Below, in pieces: positions 9,552-20,363 of a stretch of DNA of 64,000 nt. The stretch lies in contig OZ025685.1 of assembly GCA_964019335.1 (NCBI GenBank), positions 374,001 to 438,000 on the forward strand, written 5' to 3'. This stretch comes from Diplonema japonicum (taxonomy: Eukaryota; Euglenozoa; Diplonemea; Diplonemida; Diplonemidae). The notes below the pieces were generated by a model. That model did no database searches. It saw only the letters and a list, made by a program, of their open reading frames with translations, and was not told the origin of the DNA. Both the position numbers and the translations under genes were made by a program. How positions within the stretch are numbered: the stretch's first letter is position 1; every line of letters starts with the position of its first letter.

Positions 9552-11462
9552 CAATTTTTTTTCTTTTTCTTGTTGTATTATCTAGCTTTTTTTTTTTTTT
9601 TTTTTCAATGAAGAAAAAAAAAAAAAATAAATAAATAAGAGAATAGAAAAAAAAGATCCCCCCCCCCTTACCCCCTGTTGGCCGTCCTTTGAAAAAATTC
9701 CGCCGATTCTAACCCCGCTTTCACGTTTTTTTTTTATAAAAAAGAAAAAAAGAATTGCTTGTACCTTTTTACTCACTGCATACCACTCGTTCTATTTTTT
9801 TTTTTTTTTTTTCCCCTTTTTTTTTCCCCTGTGGTAGAGCCTTTTTGAGATCAGTTGGGGATTTGGTAACGGAACCTCTGGGTGGATTTTTGTGCTTTAC
9901 CCTTTCTTGTTCTTTTTTTTTTTCTTTTTTTTTTTCTCGGTGCTTTTTAGAAAATTATATTTTTTTTTGGGCATTGATTTTTCGAAAACCCAGCGAAGAG
10001 CTGTTATTATTTTTTTTTCTCCCTTTCATTTTTTTTTATTCCCGCCTCTATTCCGGTTTTCGATTCTTTTTTTTTTTACTTTTTTTATTTGAAACATCAA
10101 CTACATCAAAAAAAGGGGTACTCTGTACTAATCAGAAAGAAAGAAGAAAAAAAGAAAAAAGAGCATTTCCACTGGAAATGAATATGCAGCATCGATTATT
10201 CCCTTTTTTTTTTTATTTTTATTTTTTTCCCGTTTTTCTCCTATAACAAAAAAAAAGGGGAAAACTGTTTACAAACGGCAAGAAAAAAAAAAAGAAAAAA
10301 AGGGAGGGAAGAGCAATCAACAAGGAGAGGCAGGAAAATTGAAAAAGGAAACCGCTCACCTCCCTTCTTCCAATATATAGTAATTTCCCTCCAAACAATT
10401 TCAGTTTTTTTTTTTTTTTTGTTTTCCCTTTTTTGTTTTCCACCCGGTGAAAGTTATGGCTTCTGCTATAAAAAAAAAAAAAAAAAAAAATATAGAGAGG
10501 CCTTCCCGTGGGCTGGGGAAAAAAAAAAGGGGGGGGAAAAAGAGCGCGGGGCCTTTTTTTGTTCTCCCTCTCCTCTAAAATTTGTTTCCTTTATTTGTTT
10601 ATTTATTTATTTATTTTTTGGTCTGTCAATCACAAAGGAAAACAAATTCGAAAAAAAAAAAGAAAAATCGAACTCCTGGGACACGAGTTTGTGTAGACTT
10701 TACAAAGCTTTGTAAGTTTGCTCATTGGAACCAGGCTTAAGCGAAGGAAAAAAAAAATAATAATAATAATGAAGAAGAAGAGAAACAGACCGACTTCACG
10801 TCACTTTTATTCTTCTATCTTGCATTTAACCTACGATAAGATTTCCCCCTCCTTATTTAGAAAGGGCGGGGTAAAATTAATACAAAAAAAAAAAAAAAAA
10901 AAATACAAAAAATAATAATAAAAAACAAGTGATATTCCTTTCCCAACACTTTGTTATTTATTCTTTTTTTTTTCTTTTCTGATTGTAATTCAGGTGGTAT
11001 CGGAATAGGGGTCAGAGAGGAGGGAAAAGTATACACAGGTTTCTTTCTGTGTTGTTGCACTCCCTCTCCCCCCTCCCTCCCACTTGACCAGTTCGGGAGC
11101 AAATTGTACACCGGTACATGCATTCTGAGCTATTTTACTTGCTTTTTTTTTTCTTCTCCCTTTTTCTATTTTTTTCTTTTAGTACATCCTTCGCAACTCT
11201 TTTTTTTTTTCTCTATCCAACAAGGACTTGGCTTTTTTTTTCTTTTTTTCCTTTTTTTTCCTTTTTTCTTTCCCCCCCCCCATTTCTCCCTACCCTCACC
11301 TTCATTTTTTTTTCTTCACTCATTTTCTTTTTCTTTGTTTTATTTTTTTATCCCAACCCTCGTCCCCCTTGTTAGTTCTTTTCTCTTTTAAAAATATTTA
11401 ATGCGCATCACCACAGTTTTCTAAAAAAAAAACAGAAGAAAACCCCCCCTCGCTACGAAACC
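8104..11462. other. long intergenic region, homopolymers only
   Basis: More than 3.3 kb of alternating T, A, C and G runs without a convincing gene. It includes a T61 run at 9194-9254 and about 230 bases of ordinary-complexity sequence (9255-9480) with no open frame of interest. Confidence 0.65.
9194..9254 (+). repeat. poly(T) homopolymer, 61 bases
   Basis: Uninterrupted T run, one of the longest homopolymers in the window. Confidence 0.9.
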
Positions 11463-13751
11463 ATGGGACGGACACTGTTGACAGCAACCCTCATCTTGGG
11501 GCTGCTTTCGGGGTGCGCGGAGGCGCATTTGAACGTAGTGTGCACCGCCACATCGAAGCAGCAGCCCAACACCTTCGCCTTCTGGTTCATGACCTACTAC
11601 CATTCAGGCGAGGATGTCCCTCCCGGCCAGGTCCACATCCAAGACCCCAGCGCCCGTGTGATCTCGGCCTCGTTCTCGAACGTTTGCAAGCCGAATGCCG
11701 ACAACCTTCCTTATGCAGGGTCGCCCGTGCAGGCCTTTGAGGATGTGCTGAAGACCCACTGCCTGGATTCAAGGGACCCCAACGGGAGGGTGCCTATCTT
11801 CCCGGACAGTGCGGTGGAGTGCTACAACGCGGACACCAACACGGGGCTCTCGAACTACGCGGTGGGGCTTCGGGGCAATCAGGAGGTGCTGACCGACCCT
11901 TACTTCGCGCGCAGAACCATGGTGGACTACTACTTCGTTGTTGTGGACAACCAGTTCGTCGAGACGGGGAGCTACAAGACGCACTTCACGGACACGGACG
12001 AAAACCTCGACCCCTGCCACGACGGCTACCCCTGTTCTTTGAGGAGGCACGCGTGGACCTTTGAGATCTCGGTCATCACCGGGCCCCCCCGCTGCACCAC
12101 CCCGCCGCCTCCCTCCGCCACGACTAACGTCGTTTCCGGGTCGCTAGCGTCGTGCGACGGGAGCTCCCGTGTGATCGAGGCGGGGTCGCTGTGCCACGCG
12201 CAGTGCAACCCCGGGTACGAAAAGATTGGGGTCCTGGAGTGCATGGAGCAGCAGGACGGGACGGCGGCCTGGAACCCCGGGTTCAGCTGCACCAGCAGCA
12301 CGGTCTGCCAGCTCCCCTCTTCCGGCAACAACGGGGGCATCGATGCCGGGATTGTCGGGGTTGCGTCCCCCTGCTCCACTTTGAACGCTGTTGGGACGAC
12401 GTGTTTCTACACCTGCACCGGGTTCGACCACCAGCAGAGCGTGGGGAAGATCCTGTGCTCGACAACCGCGACGGGAGCGGCGGTCTGGGTCACCGACCCG
12501 GCTACCGCCTCCGACTACGACGGCTGCAGCTGGACGGTGGCTCCCACGCCGCAGCCCACCCCGGTGCCCGCTCCGTTCTGGGTGACCGGCTGCTTCTCCG
12601 ACTCGATCTCAAACAGGTTGCTGCCGCACCTCGCCTACAGGGGCGACGAGAACACGGTCGAGTTGTGCGCCGAGAAGTGCCATGCCGGGGGATACACCTT
12701 CTCGGGGGTGCAGTATGGGACGGAGTGCTGGTGCGGCGACGACGTGTCGAGAGGGGTGCGCCAGAGCGACGAGGACTGCGAGGAGCTGGCGTGCACGGGA
12801 GACTCGAAAACGAAATGCGGCGGGGGGTACAGGATGAAGGTGCACCAGTACACGCTGCCGTCGCCGCCAATCAGCCACCCCCTTGTCTGGGAAGGGTGCT
12901 ACGAGGACAGCGCCTCCTCCAGAAGGCTCACCTTTCTCTACACCGACATCGAGGAGCTCACCAGGGAGGAGTGCACGACCCTTTGCAGGCTGAGGGGGTA
13001 CAAGTTCTGCGGGCTGCAAGCGGGGAGGGAGTGCTGGGGTGGGAACGACCTCTCCACGTCGACCCGGACCGACCCTGAGAGGTGCGACGTGCGGTGCAAG
13101 AAGGACGGCCTCATTTGCGGCGGGTCCCATGTCAACACCATCTGCAGCCTGTCTCCCATTCAGCCCGCTCCCGTGAGCCCTGTTCTGGAGGGTTGTTTCA
13201 AGGACAGCTCTGCGAGAAGGCTCCCCCACCTCGCCTTTTCCTCGTCGGGGGTGACGGTCGAGGAGTGCTCGAAGACCTGCCAGCACAACGGGTACACCTA
13301 TGCAGGGGTGCAGTGGAGCGACGAGTGCTGGTGCGGGAACGACTTGACCACCTCGAAGAGAACGACCATCTCGGAGTGCTCCGAGCCCTGCCAGGGGGAC
13401 AGATCCGTGGCCTGCGGCGGGAGTTACAGGAACAGGGTGTACGCGGTGCAAGCTGTCCCTGCAAAGGACCCTGTGACCTACCTCGGCTGCTTCCGGGACT
13501 ACTCCTCCAACAGACAGCTCGACACACGGGCGTACAAAGACGGGACCGGGAACACCATCGAGGAATGCACCAAAACCTGCCAGCACAACAGGTACCTGTA
13601 CGCGGGGCTCCAGTACAGCAGCGAATGTTGGTGTGGGAACACCCATCCTACAACCCCCGCATCTGAGGGAAGGTGCAACAAGCGCTGCTCCGGGGACAGC
13701 ACCTCGTATTGTGGTGGGGGTTGGCACATGGGCCTTTACCTTGTTAAATAG
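11463..13751 (+). CDS. secreted protein with four WSC modules
   Basis: The 762-residue protein starts with a signal peptide (about residues 1-21, cleavage after AEA). Residues 22-210 form a Cys-containing N-terminal region I do not recognise. Two short Cys-rich modules at about 225-276 and 282-355 resemble Sushi/CCP units. A Pro/Thr linker is followed by four WSC domains (about 373-463, 475-561, 575-662, 672-760), each with the C...YxGxQ...ECWCG...C.G core. WSC domains bind polysaccharides, so an extracellular role in glycan binding or degradation is likely. WSC2 reads ECWGG, losing a conserved Cys. No membrane anchor is seen. Codon use is much more GC-rich than the flanks. Confidence 0.85.
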   Translation: MGRTLLTATLILGLLSGCAEAHLNVVCTATSKQQPNTFAFWFMTYYHSGEDVPPGQVHIQDPSARVISASFSNVCKPNADNLPYAGSPVQAFEDVLKTHCLDSRDPNGRVPIFPDSAVECYNADTNTGLSNYAVGLRGNQEVLTDPYFARRTMVDYYFVVVDNQFVETGSYKTHFTDTDENLDPCHDGYPCSLRRHAWTFEISVITGPPRCTTPPPPSATTNVVSGSLASCDGSSRVIEAGSLCHAQCNPGYEKIGVLECMEQQDGTAAWNPGFSCTSSTVCQLPSSGNNGGIDAGIVGVASPCSTLNAVGTTCFYTCTGFDHQQSVGKILCSTTATGAAVWVTDPATASDYDGCSWTVAPTPQPTPVPAPFWVTGCFSDSISNRLLPHLAYRGDENTVELCAEKCHAGGYTFSGVQYGTECWCGDDVSRGVRQSDEDCEELACTGDSKTKCGGGYRMKVHQYTLPSPPISHPLVWEGCYEDSASSRRLTFLYTDIEELTREECTTLCRLRGYKFCGLQAGRECWGGNDLSTSTRTDPERCDVRCKKDGLICGGSHVNTICSLSPIQPAPVSPVLEGCFKDSSARRLPHLAFSSSGVTVEECSKTCQHNGYTYAGVQWSDECWCGNDLTTSKRTTISECSEPCQGDRSVACGGSYRNRVYAVQAVPAKDPVTYLGCFRDYSSNRQLDTRAYKDGTGNTIEECTKTCQHNRYLYAGLQYSSECWCGNTHPTTPASEGRCNKRCSGDSTSYCGGGWHMGLYLVK

Positions 13752-14556
13752 GCTCCTTGATGCAGGGGAAAAAAAGAGAAAAAAATGAAAACTGCGTTTT
13801 AATGAACAACGACAACAACTGTTTGTTGTTCAGAAGCGCATTATAGCAGTATAGTGGCTGTTTCTTTCCCCCTTTCCCCCCCTTTTTTTTTTGAGAATCC
13901 TCGCGTACTTCGGTAAGTTTCGGAGATAATCTTGGATTATCCAAAAAGAAAAAAAAAAAAAGAATTACTCTCCTACCCCGTGTTCACAAAGCCACTATAT
14001 TTTTGCTTCATCTATTCCCCCCCCCCTTTTTTTTAATCCTCGCTGCTGCTTTCGGTTAGTTTCGAAAAGGCAACTTCTATTCAAAAAAAGAAGAGGGGAA
14101 AAAAATGTAAAAACGATTTTCCTCATTCACCCTCCCCGTGTCCACAAAGCTAGCTTGTCTTCCTCCATTTTTTTTTTTTTATCTCCAAGACGGAGCTCAA
14201 CTATGGGTTGGTGAAATGCAGAAATGCATACCTTAAAAGAATAAATTTGATTTTTTTTTATTTCTTTTTTGGAACAAGACCGCCCCTCCCTGGTTGCGTA
14301 AGGCAATCCTGACTGTTTTGTGAAAGCGGTTTCTCTTATCTATAGCATCTGGTTATTATTTGCTCCCTTTATGGAGCACATGATTGCTGGAGTGCCCAGG
14401 ATCAAGAAAAGAGAAAAAAATGGTGGGAAAAAAAAAAAAAAACAAACTCAACCTCCACCCTGTCCCTGCGCGACGAAACGAATGTTTGACCAGAGTTTCT
14501 TTTTCGCCAGCTCCCCCTTCCAGATAAAGGCGAGTTAACTGTTTTTTTTTTTTTTT
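13752..14556. other. intergenic with a diverged tandem duplication
   Basis: Two related blocks follow each other (about 13893-13995 and 14034-14155). Each starts AATCCTCGC, contains CGGT[AT]AGTTTCG and ends CCCCGTGT(T/C)CACAAAGC. I see no gene. Confidence 0.45.
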
Positions 14557-14573
14557 TTTCTTTATCGTCATTG
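14557..14573 (+). repeat. 17-bp direct repeat, left copy (candidate target-site duplication)
   Basis: TTTCTTTATCGTCATTG is repeated exactly at 16087-16103 and brackets the LINE-like remnant. Confidence 0.6.
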
Positions 14574-14631
14574 ACTTTGAGGCGTCCTGCCACATACCGC
14601 AGGTACCCTTAAATGTCTCTCTTTTTTTCGC

Positions 14632-15069
14632 ATGCTGCAGTGGAGCCCACATGGTTCAGTCTCAAGGATAGAGCTCGCACTCGACTTTGAGGCCACGACC
14701 AAACAGCTCATCTTGGAAGATACGGCTGACGTACGTAAGCGTGCAAACCGGCTAGCTAAAGTTCTGACAAAACTGTCAGAGGTGGCCGAAGAGAAAGCAC
14801 GACCCCCTCCTATCCCCGGGAAACCTTTCTTGACATCCTCCCTCCGATCCATTGGTGCAAACAAACGGATCCGAGGGTATACCTGCAGACCCACATTCGC
14901 ATCGTACGACAAGGTGCGCTTCATCCTCGAACAGCGACTCGCAACCGGTTCACCGGGGAGAGACGACTGGAGCGACAAGTTCGTGCCGACCTACCTCGAA
15001 CCTACCCGAAGTATCACCCCATCTGCCGATAAAAATGCAGCGACGCAGAAGGGTAACAACACAAGATAG
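14632..15069 (+). pseudogene. LINE C-terminal fragment, first copy
   Basis: This 145-residue frame aligns by eye with 15525-16019: ELALDFE against ELVLDFE, SLRSIGANK against ALRTIGAKK, and CRPTFAS against RRPVFAS. It probably represents an older element end next to, or inside, the second one. Confidence 0.5.
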
Positions 15070-15145
15070 ACCCCCCACCACGCTGCACACTTAACGCCAA
15101 ATAGTGTTGCAACCAAAGCCCCATTTTTTTTTTTTTTTTTAGCGT

Positions 15146-16019
15146 GTGAACAAGAGACCAACAACAGACGAAGTCACATGCGACGCGTGCGGTGCGGAGG
15201 AGGACGAGAGCAACATGCTGCGACACGCATTATGGAAATGCAGTGTGGCGAAGGAGGTGCAACAGAAGGAAGTACATGCAGAAGTAGTGGCCAACAAGAC
15301 GGAAATGCCAATCTGCATGCAGCTACATGGAACGCTCCCGCGTGGTCACCGAACACACCAACACCGGCTGAGGAAGACGCAATACTACCTGCTGGAAGTG
15401 GTGGCAAAACGGGACCAGCTTCTCCAGGACAAGAGAAAGCTAGAAACGTACACGACACCCCTGGGAACAGATAACGGAAGGAAACGCTCATGCGCCACCT
15501 GAATGGAAGGAGCTGAGGAAGCATGTGAGCGGGAGCCTGATGATGAAGCACGGTGAAGACATCGTCAAGTGGCTCAAAAAGCTGAAGTGGTACGATGGAC
15601 CGAGGAAGACGACAGTCACCACAATGGAACTCGTACTAGACTTCGAGAACACGCTGGGCGTCGAGCCGATCACGGGGAAGAAGGGTGATCTAGACATGAT
15701 ACAGAAGAAAGCGCGGAGTTTCCACGGCCTCCTGGAAAGAATCCAAGAAGGGTGGGACACAGCACGCATACAGAAGAAGGTCAGAGGCAAGCGAATCTTC
15801 CCAGCGGAGAGCAAGAAGAACCACGCGCTTAGAACCATAGGTGCGAAGAAGAGTCTGGGATGGAACAGAAGGCCAGTTTTTGCATCAGAGAAAACCAAGA
15901 AGGACCTTAAGAAACTGGGCAGAAAGTGGCAAGAAGAAAGGGAGGATACTTTGAGAAAGGCAACACAGCCAAAAAAGAAAGAAAGGCCGAGGCCCCAGAA
16001 GGGAGAAAGGGGTAGATAA
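15146..16019 (+). pseudogene. LINE zinc-knuckle and C-terminal region, frameshifted
   Basis: The zinc-knuckle part is read in the frame beginning at 15146, and the C-terminal part in the frame that includes 15525. At least one frameshift lies between about 15300 and 15480. The C-terminus is Lys/Arg/Pro-rich and stops at 16019. Confidence 0.55.
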
Positions 16020-16086
16020 GTAGAGACAAGGGGGACGTTCCAAAACAGGAACCTCCTTTATCTCATCTCTTTTTTTTTTTTTTTTC

Positions 16087-16103
16087 TTTCTTTATCGTCA
16101 TTG
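16087..16103 (+). repeat. 17-bp direct repeat, right copy
   Basis: Identical to 14557-14573, and directly follows the T-rich 3' end of the element. Confidence 0.6.
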
Positions 16104-16915
16104 CTATGGACAGTTCCTCTTTTTTTTTTTTTTTAAATCTTCATCCCTCTCTTTTCCCTCCTTTGTCGGGGGCACACTCGGTGCCATCAGCTATTTTCTT
16201 TTTTTTCCCGTCTGCTTTTTTTTTTTTTCTTTTTTTTTTTCATGGATTCAATAAAGACTGTACTGATATTCTTTGCCGTGTATACCCTGACAGGAAGCGT
16301 TTTCTTTCTTTCTTTTAAGTTCTAGAGGGCACGCAAAGACCTTTGGCCGGGTCTAGGTGAGTAACGACACCTCCCCTTACGCGAGTCATTTCAGGGAAGT
16401 CTGTGTCAGAGGGTGATCCTCACCCAGGCACAGACAGACCTCTCAAAACAGGGGTAGCATGGATCGCATTTTGGCTCGCAAAAGAAAAAGATGCCCCCCA
16501 CCCCTACCGCGAGGAAACGGGGACCAGGCACGCCATGTCTGAGAGGTGGCGCCACACACGTTAAGAAGCTCACTCCAAATGTGTTGACCGGCACCCTTGG
16601 AGCCGACTGTGGTGGTCGTACTGGGCGCCGTTTGGCTTGTGTCACCTTGACGTTAAACGATCGAATTCTTTTCTATTTTATTCTTCTTTTTTTTCTTTTT
16701 TTTCTAGCACCATGTCGAATTTCTGGTTTCTGTCATTCTCCCTCTTTCCCACCCTTTTTTTCTCTTTACAGTGAGCACTCCCCCTGCACACTGATACTTT
16801 ATTGAACTTTTTTTTTTATTTCTTGTATTTGCTATTTACTAGAGAGAGACAATTATTTACACACACACATACACACAGTCCTCACCCCTCCCTCTCTTTC
16901 CACTTAATGCTTTAA
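16104..16915. other. intergenic with dispersed-repeat fragment
   Basis: The segment 16480-16590 shares blocks CCCTACCGCGAG, ATGTC..AGAGGTG and TAAGAAGCTCACT with 54917-55010, so it is a dispersed repeat, probably retroelement-derived. The last part has CA repeats and CACACAG at about 16873-16879, a possible acceptor for the F-box gene. Confidence 0.5.
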
Positions 16916-17418
16916 ATGAGTACTCAGCTCTGTATCCCGAGCGAGGTGTTGCAGCATATATTTTTATTTTGCGCTGGAGAGGAGTTACGGGTTGCCCGCA
17001 GAGTGTGTGGGAAGTGGTACGACGCACTCTTGAGTCATGGAAGGGTGTGGACTGAAGTTAAAAAAGTTCGACCCATGCAATGCCCCCTCGAAATATATGG
17101 GTACGAGTGTCTAGACTTGCCCAAGATGGGCCGTGCAGGGGTGACTATTCAGTTGTGTATTTCTGGGCCTCAGAAGCCTTGTCATATTGATCTACTCAGA
17201 GGTGAGGCCAACTGTCCTGATTGGGTCACAACTGCGACTAGTACACCAGCTCCTTCTTCGCTGACGCTTTCAATCACAAGCACCTCCTGTACTTCCAGTG
17301 CGGGTGATGTTTCTTGTTTCCCCCTGTCGCCTTCACATATCGGAATTCTCCCCTTTGATAGAAGGGGGGTGACTCTGACAGACTACTCATTCTCGAAGAA
17401 CGGCGAACTTTTTAGTTG

Positions 17419-17419
<1 letters not shown>
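16916..17419 (+). CDS. F-box protein
   Basis: The N-terminal 45 residues (IPSEVLQHIFLFCAGEELRV...RRVCGKWYDALLSHGRVW) form an F-box, the roughly 40-residue motif that docks on Skp1 in SCF ubiquitin ligases. The rest of this 167-residue protein is a short, Ser/Thr-rich region (about 105-135) without recognisable WD40, LRR or Kelch repeats, so the substrate-binding part is unassigned. The frame ends in a run of A's after the stop. A downstream exon cannot be excluded, but none is obvious in the homopolymer-rich DNA that follows. Confidence 0.75.
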
Positions 17420-17451
<32 letters not shown>

Positions 17452-19513
17452 GCGATCAAAAAAAAAAAAAAAGAAATCTGTGAATATAAAAAAAAATACT
17501 GTTAAAAGGGACTTTTTTTTTTCTCCTTTTTCCGGGACCTCTTTTCTTTGTGATGCGTGAAAAAAGAATCTTTTTTTTTTTTTTGCCACCCCTTGCTCTA
17601 CAGTGCTTGCTACGGGCACTGGAGAATTAGAAAGAAGAGGAAAAATACATATGTCCCGATATATAAAAAAACCCCCCAATAAAAAAAGAGGCTTACAGTA
17701 GGTATTATTTTTTTTTTCATAAAAGAAAAAAGCGTGGCATGACTCATTCTTTTTTTTGCCTCTCCCTCTTTCCCCTTTTTCTTTTTTCTTCTACCTCTTA
17801 AGTTCGGTGTCCCAACACCCGGACACGGCAAAGAAGGGAAAAAAAAAAAAAAAAGTGTCAATGAGGGCTTTTCTCAAGGATACTCTTCCCCCCCCCTTTT
17901 TTTTAATGTGGTGGGAATAACATAAAAATATAAGAACCATCAGATGTGTTGTTCGCTGTTGACCTCCTGTCGGTCATCACCGGTAGCGCCCGAGTGGAAG
18001 AACGTAATGCAGATATCAAACTGCACGAGCGCAGAATCTTGGTTTACCCGGGACGCCCCAGCTGGGGTTGAGATGTACACGGCACGCATTAAGGACACGA
18101 CGCGGAACGCAGAAGAAGCTACAACTCGGCCGCGGTGCGCCCCCTGTAATCAAGTAGACAGTTTTTTGTGCCGCCAACACTGGCCTCTTGACTCATATAT
18201 ATTTTTTTTTTCTCTTCTTCTTTTGTGTATTAACAATGGTATATTGTCAGTACTAACGAATATACGCTGGATCCTTATATACAGGGGGGTTTTTTTTTCT
18301 TTCTTTCTTTTTTTTCCTTTCTTCTTTTTAAGGAAGCATGGGTATGCATCAACCAAGATGGGTCTCTAGAACCTAGAAACAGTCGGCTTAGAGGGGGTGC
18401 AGTTTCATAAAGGCTCAAAAGGCCAAAACGAAGGTGTACTGTTCTTCTCTTTTAACACAAACAAAAGAAATAAATATAATAGAAAAAAAAAAAAGAAAAA
18501 AAAAAAAAACCATTTCACTTCCCACAGAGGGCTGGGGTGGCCGTCAGGAGGAGAAATGCATACAAGGCACACAAGCAATGCATCAGGATGCCACTGCCGC
18601 CTGTGCGGACATCTAATATTTCGTGCTTGGGGAATTCTTTTTTCCCGGAATGAGTCTCATCGTCGCATTCTTTTTTTGAAAGGGGTATTTAAAAAAAAAA
18701 AAAGAGGGGGAAAAAAATCTCTTCTTGGGATGCCCCACTATGGTTTGCTTTTTTTTTTTTTTTTTTTTTTTTTTTTGAACCCCCTTTTTTTTATTACTAT
18801 GTCCCGCCATTCTTTTTTTTTTTTTTTCATAACTTTTTCTTGAAAAGGAGGTGAGGGGGGATGAATAGGAAAAGTGCCGCATCCCCGACCCCTTCCCGTT
18901 CTTGAAATCAACATAATATTGCCCACCAAGCTAGTTGAGGCTGTGCTTTTTTTTTGGAGAGAAGAAAAGAAAAAAAAGAAGAAACAAAAAAAGAAAAAAC
19001 AAGGGCGCTTTGAATTCAAAACGCATTTTTTGTTCTCTCCCCCCCCCCCCCCCGCATATTCGTATTCAAAAAAAGAAAAGAGAGAAAAAACCACAAAACA
19101 CACACAAATATTTTATTCATTTTTTTTTTCTCGCTGCCGTGGGTTTTATTTCCCCCCCCTTTTTTTTTCTTTTTCTGATTCTACCTCTCTTCCTCTCCCC
19201 CCCAATGACAAATAGCGAACAAAGCATCCCCCATCTACACGCAATAGTCCAAATATAAAATCGTCAAAAAAAAAAGGTTTTTTTTTTATCCCCTCTTTTT
19301 TTTTGCCAAAGGCAGCATTGATTGTCGATAGCCGATCCTGTCACATATACTGCAGGCTCCCTTCAACAGACACCTCCCCCCCCCCCCCGCCTTCTCTGCC
19401 CTTATTTCTTGGGATGGGGAGGGGAAATTTTTTTTTGAAAAATTATTCTTTGGATGAAAAAAAAAAAAAAAAAAAAAAAAAAAACAAAGGAAAGGGAGGA
19501 AGGGGTGCGCGAG
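17420..19513. other. intergenic with dispersed-repeat fragments
   Basis: Mostly homopolymers. The block 17942-18004 recurs diverged at 52355-52422; both can be translated as LLFAVD(D)LL...TG...VEE. The block 19333-19365 (GATCCTGTCACATA.ACTGCAGG) recurs at 14584-14610 and 44612-44640. No host gene is seen. Confidence 0.5.
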
Positions 19514-20170
19514 ATGCCATCTCACACGGACCCTATGGGGTTGGCACTGATGCACCAAATGCCAAAGCAGGTAAAGCTGAATGTCAATTGTGAAAAGGGA
19601 CCTAATTTGGACGAACTGCAAATAGCTGCGAAGGTGGGGAGGGGCCTGGGGGCCGGCGAGCGTAAAACTTTTTACAGAAAGGTCTTCGGTTGGCGGGGGG
19701 TGGGCGTGGGAGGGGAGGGCACCGGCGGCAGACCGGTGTCAAGAAGGAGAGTAGGAGGAAAGGACTCCCCGTTGCCAGAGCCACCAGTTGTTTCTGATGA
19801 TGAGGGTGACGATTTTCCAGCTCGCGCTGATGAAGCGCCTGTTCTGCGATGCGTCTCACTTTCCTCTCAGTGGCCGGCAGCGTCCGCTGAAACTCATTCT
19901 TCCCTGCACCCCTTACTAGCGCAGCTTACTCACGCCGACAGGCTTCTTCTACACACTTTCATCACTTCTCTCTTGTCCGTTCGCTCCCAATCGAGAAGCA
20001 ACGAGCCTGTCCCCCAGCACTTCCCTCTACACCCCTCGGATTCGTCGTCTGACGAAAACCCCGCACGCCCTATGATGTCACCACCAGATGATGCCACGTC
20101 CTCCTCACACAGCCTAGAGGACCACTTCATTACTATGCTGAATAATGAACGCGAGAGAGCAGGGCTATAA
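19514..20170 (+). CDS. doubtful Ser-rich hypothetical protein
   Basis: The frame gives 218 residues with no recognised domain. An N-terminal basic/Gly-rich part is followed by an acidic patch (SDDEGDD) and long Ser/Pro-rich stretches, ending HFITMLNNERERAGL. Codon composition is more balanced than in the surrounding DNA, which is why it is listed. A possible donor-acceptor pair (CAG|GTAAAG near 19567 and AAATAG near 19621) suggests the true model may be spliced. A dispersed repeat lies just upstream, so a retroelement fragment is also possible. Confidence 0.4.
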   Translation: MPSHTDPMGLALMHQMPKQVKLNVNCEKGPNLDELQIAAKVGRGLGAGERKTFYRKVFGWRGVGVGGEGTGGRPVSRRRVGGKDSPLPEPPVVSDDEGDDFPARADEAPVLRCVSLSSQWPAASAETHSSLHPLLAQLTHADRLLLHTFITSLLSVRSQSRSNEPVPQHFPLHPSDSSSDENPARPMMSPPDDATSSSHSLEDHFITMLNNERERAGL

Positions 20171-20241
<71 letters not shown>

Positions 20242-20363
20242 CGTTCTTTTTTTTTCATACCCCCCTTCCCCCCCTTTTTTTTCCCCCGCTTTTTTTTTCT
20301 TTTTTTTTTTTTCTTCCTGAAAAACTCAAAAAGAAAAGGACACACACAAATAATTATTAAAAA
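20171..20363. other. pyrimidine-rich leader region
   Basis: Nearly pure T/C DNA precedes the OST subunit gene. It could serve as a polypyrimidine tract for a splice acceptor, but no clear AG stands out before the A-rich stretch. Confidence 0.4.

Larger units (their letters stand above)
14574..16086 (+). mobile_element. degenerate non-LTR retrotransposon 3' part
   Basis: Three + strand protein fragments lie in changing frames. At 15146-15502 a CDACGAEEDESN...H...C segment resembles the C2HC knuckle after LINE reverse transcriptases. At 15480-16019 PEWKELRKHVSG, ELVLDFE and LRTIGAKKSLGWNRRPVF resemble the C-terminal region seen downstream of it in some protist LINEs. At 14632-15069 a second diverged copy of that C-terminal block is present (ELALDFE, SLRSIGANKRIRG, RPTF). 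No reverse transcriptase or endonuclease domain remains. Exact 17-bp direct repeats flank the unit, as expected for a 5'-truncated insertion. Its last 130 bases recur at 24645-24775. Confidence 0.6.

Noticed and set aside
8166..11391. Numerous Phe-, Lys- or Ser-rich frames on both strands
   Set aside because: They consist of translated T, A or C runs with no constrained composition.
12609..13727. 372-residue minus-strand frame under the WSC gene
   Set aside because: Antisense shadow of a GC-rich coding region; the + strand has clear WSC domains.
19350..20170. Firm gene call for the Ser-rich frame
   Set aside because: Kept only as a doubtful feature: no domain, possible splicing, and a dispersed repeat directly upstream.
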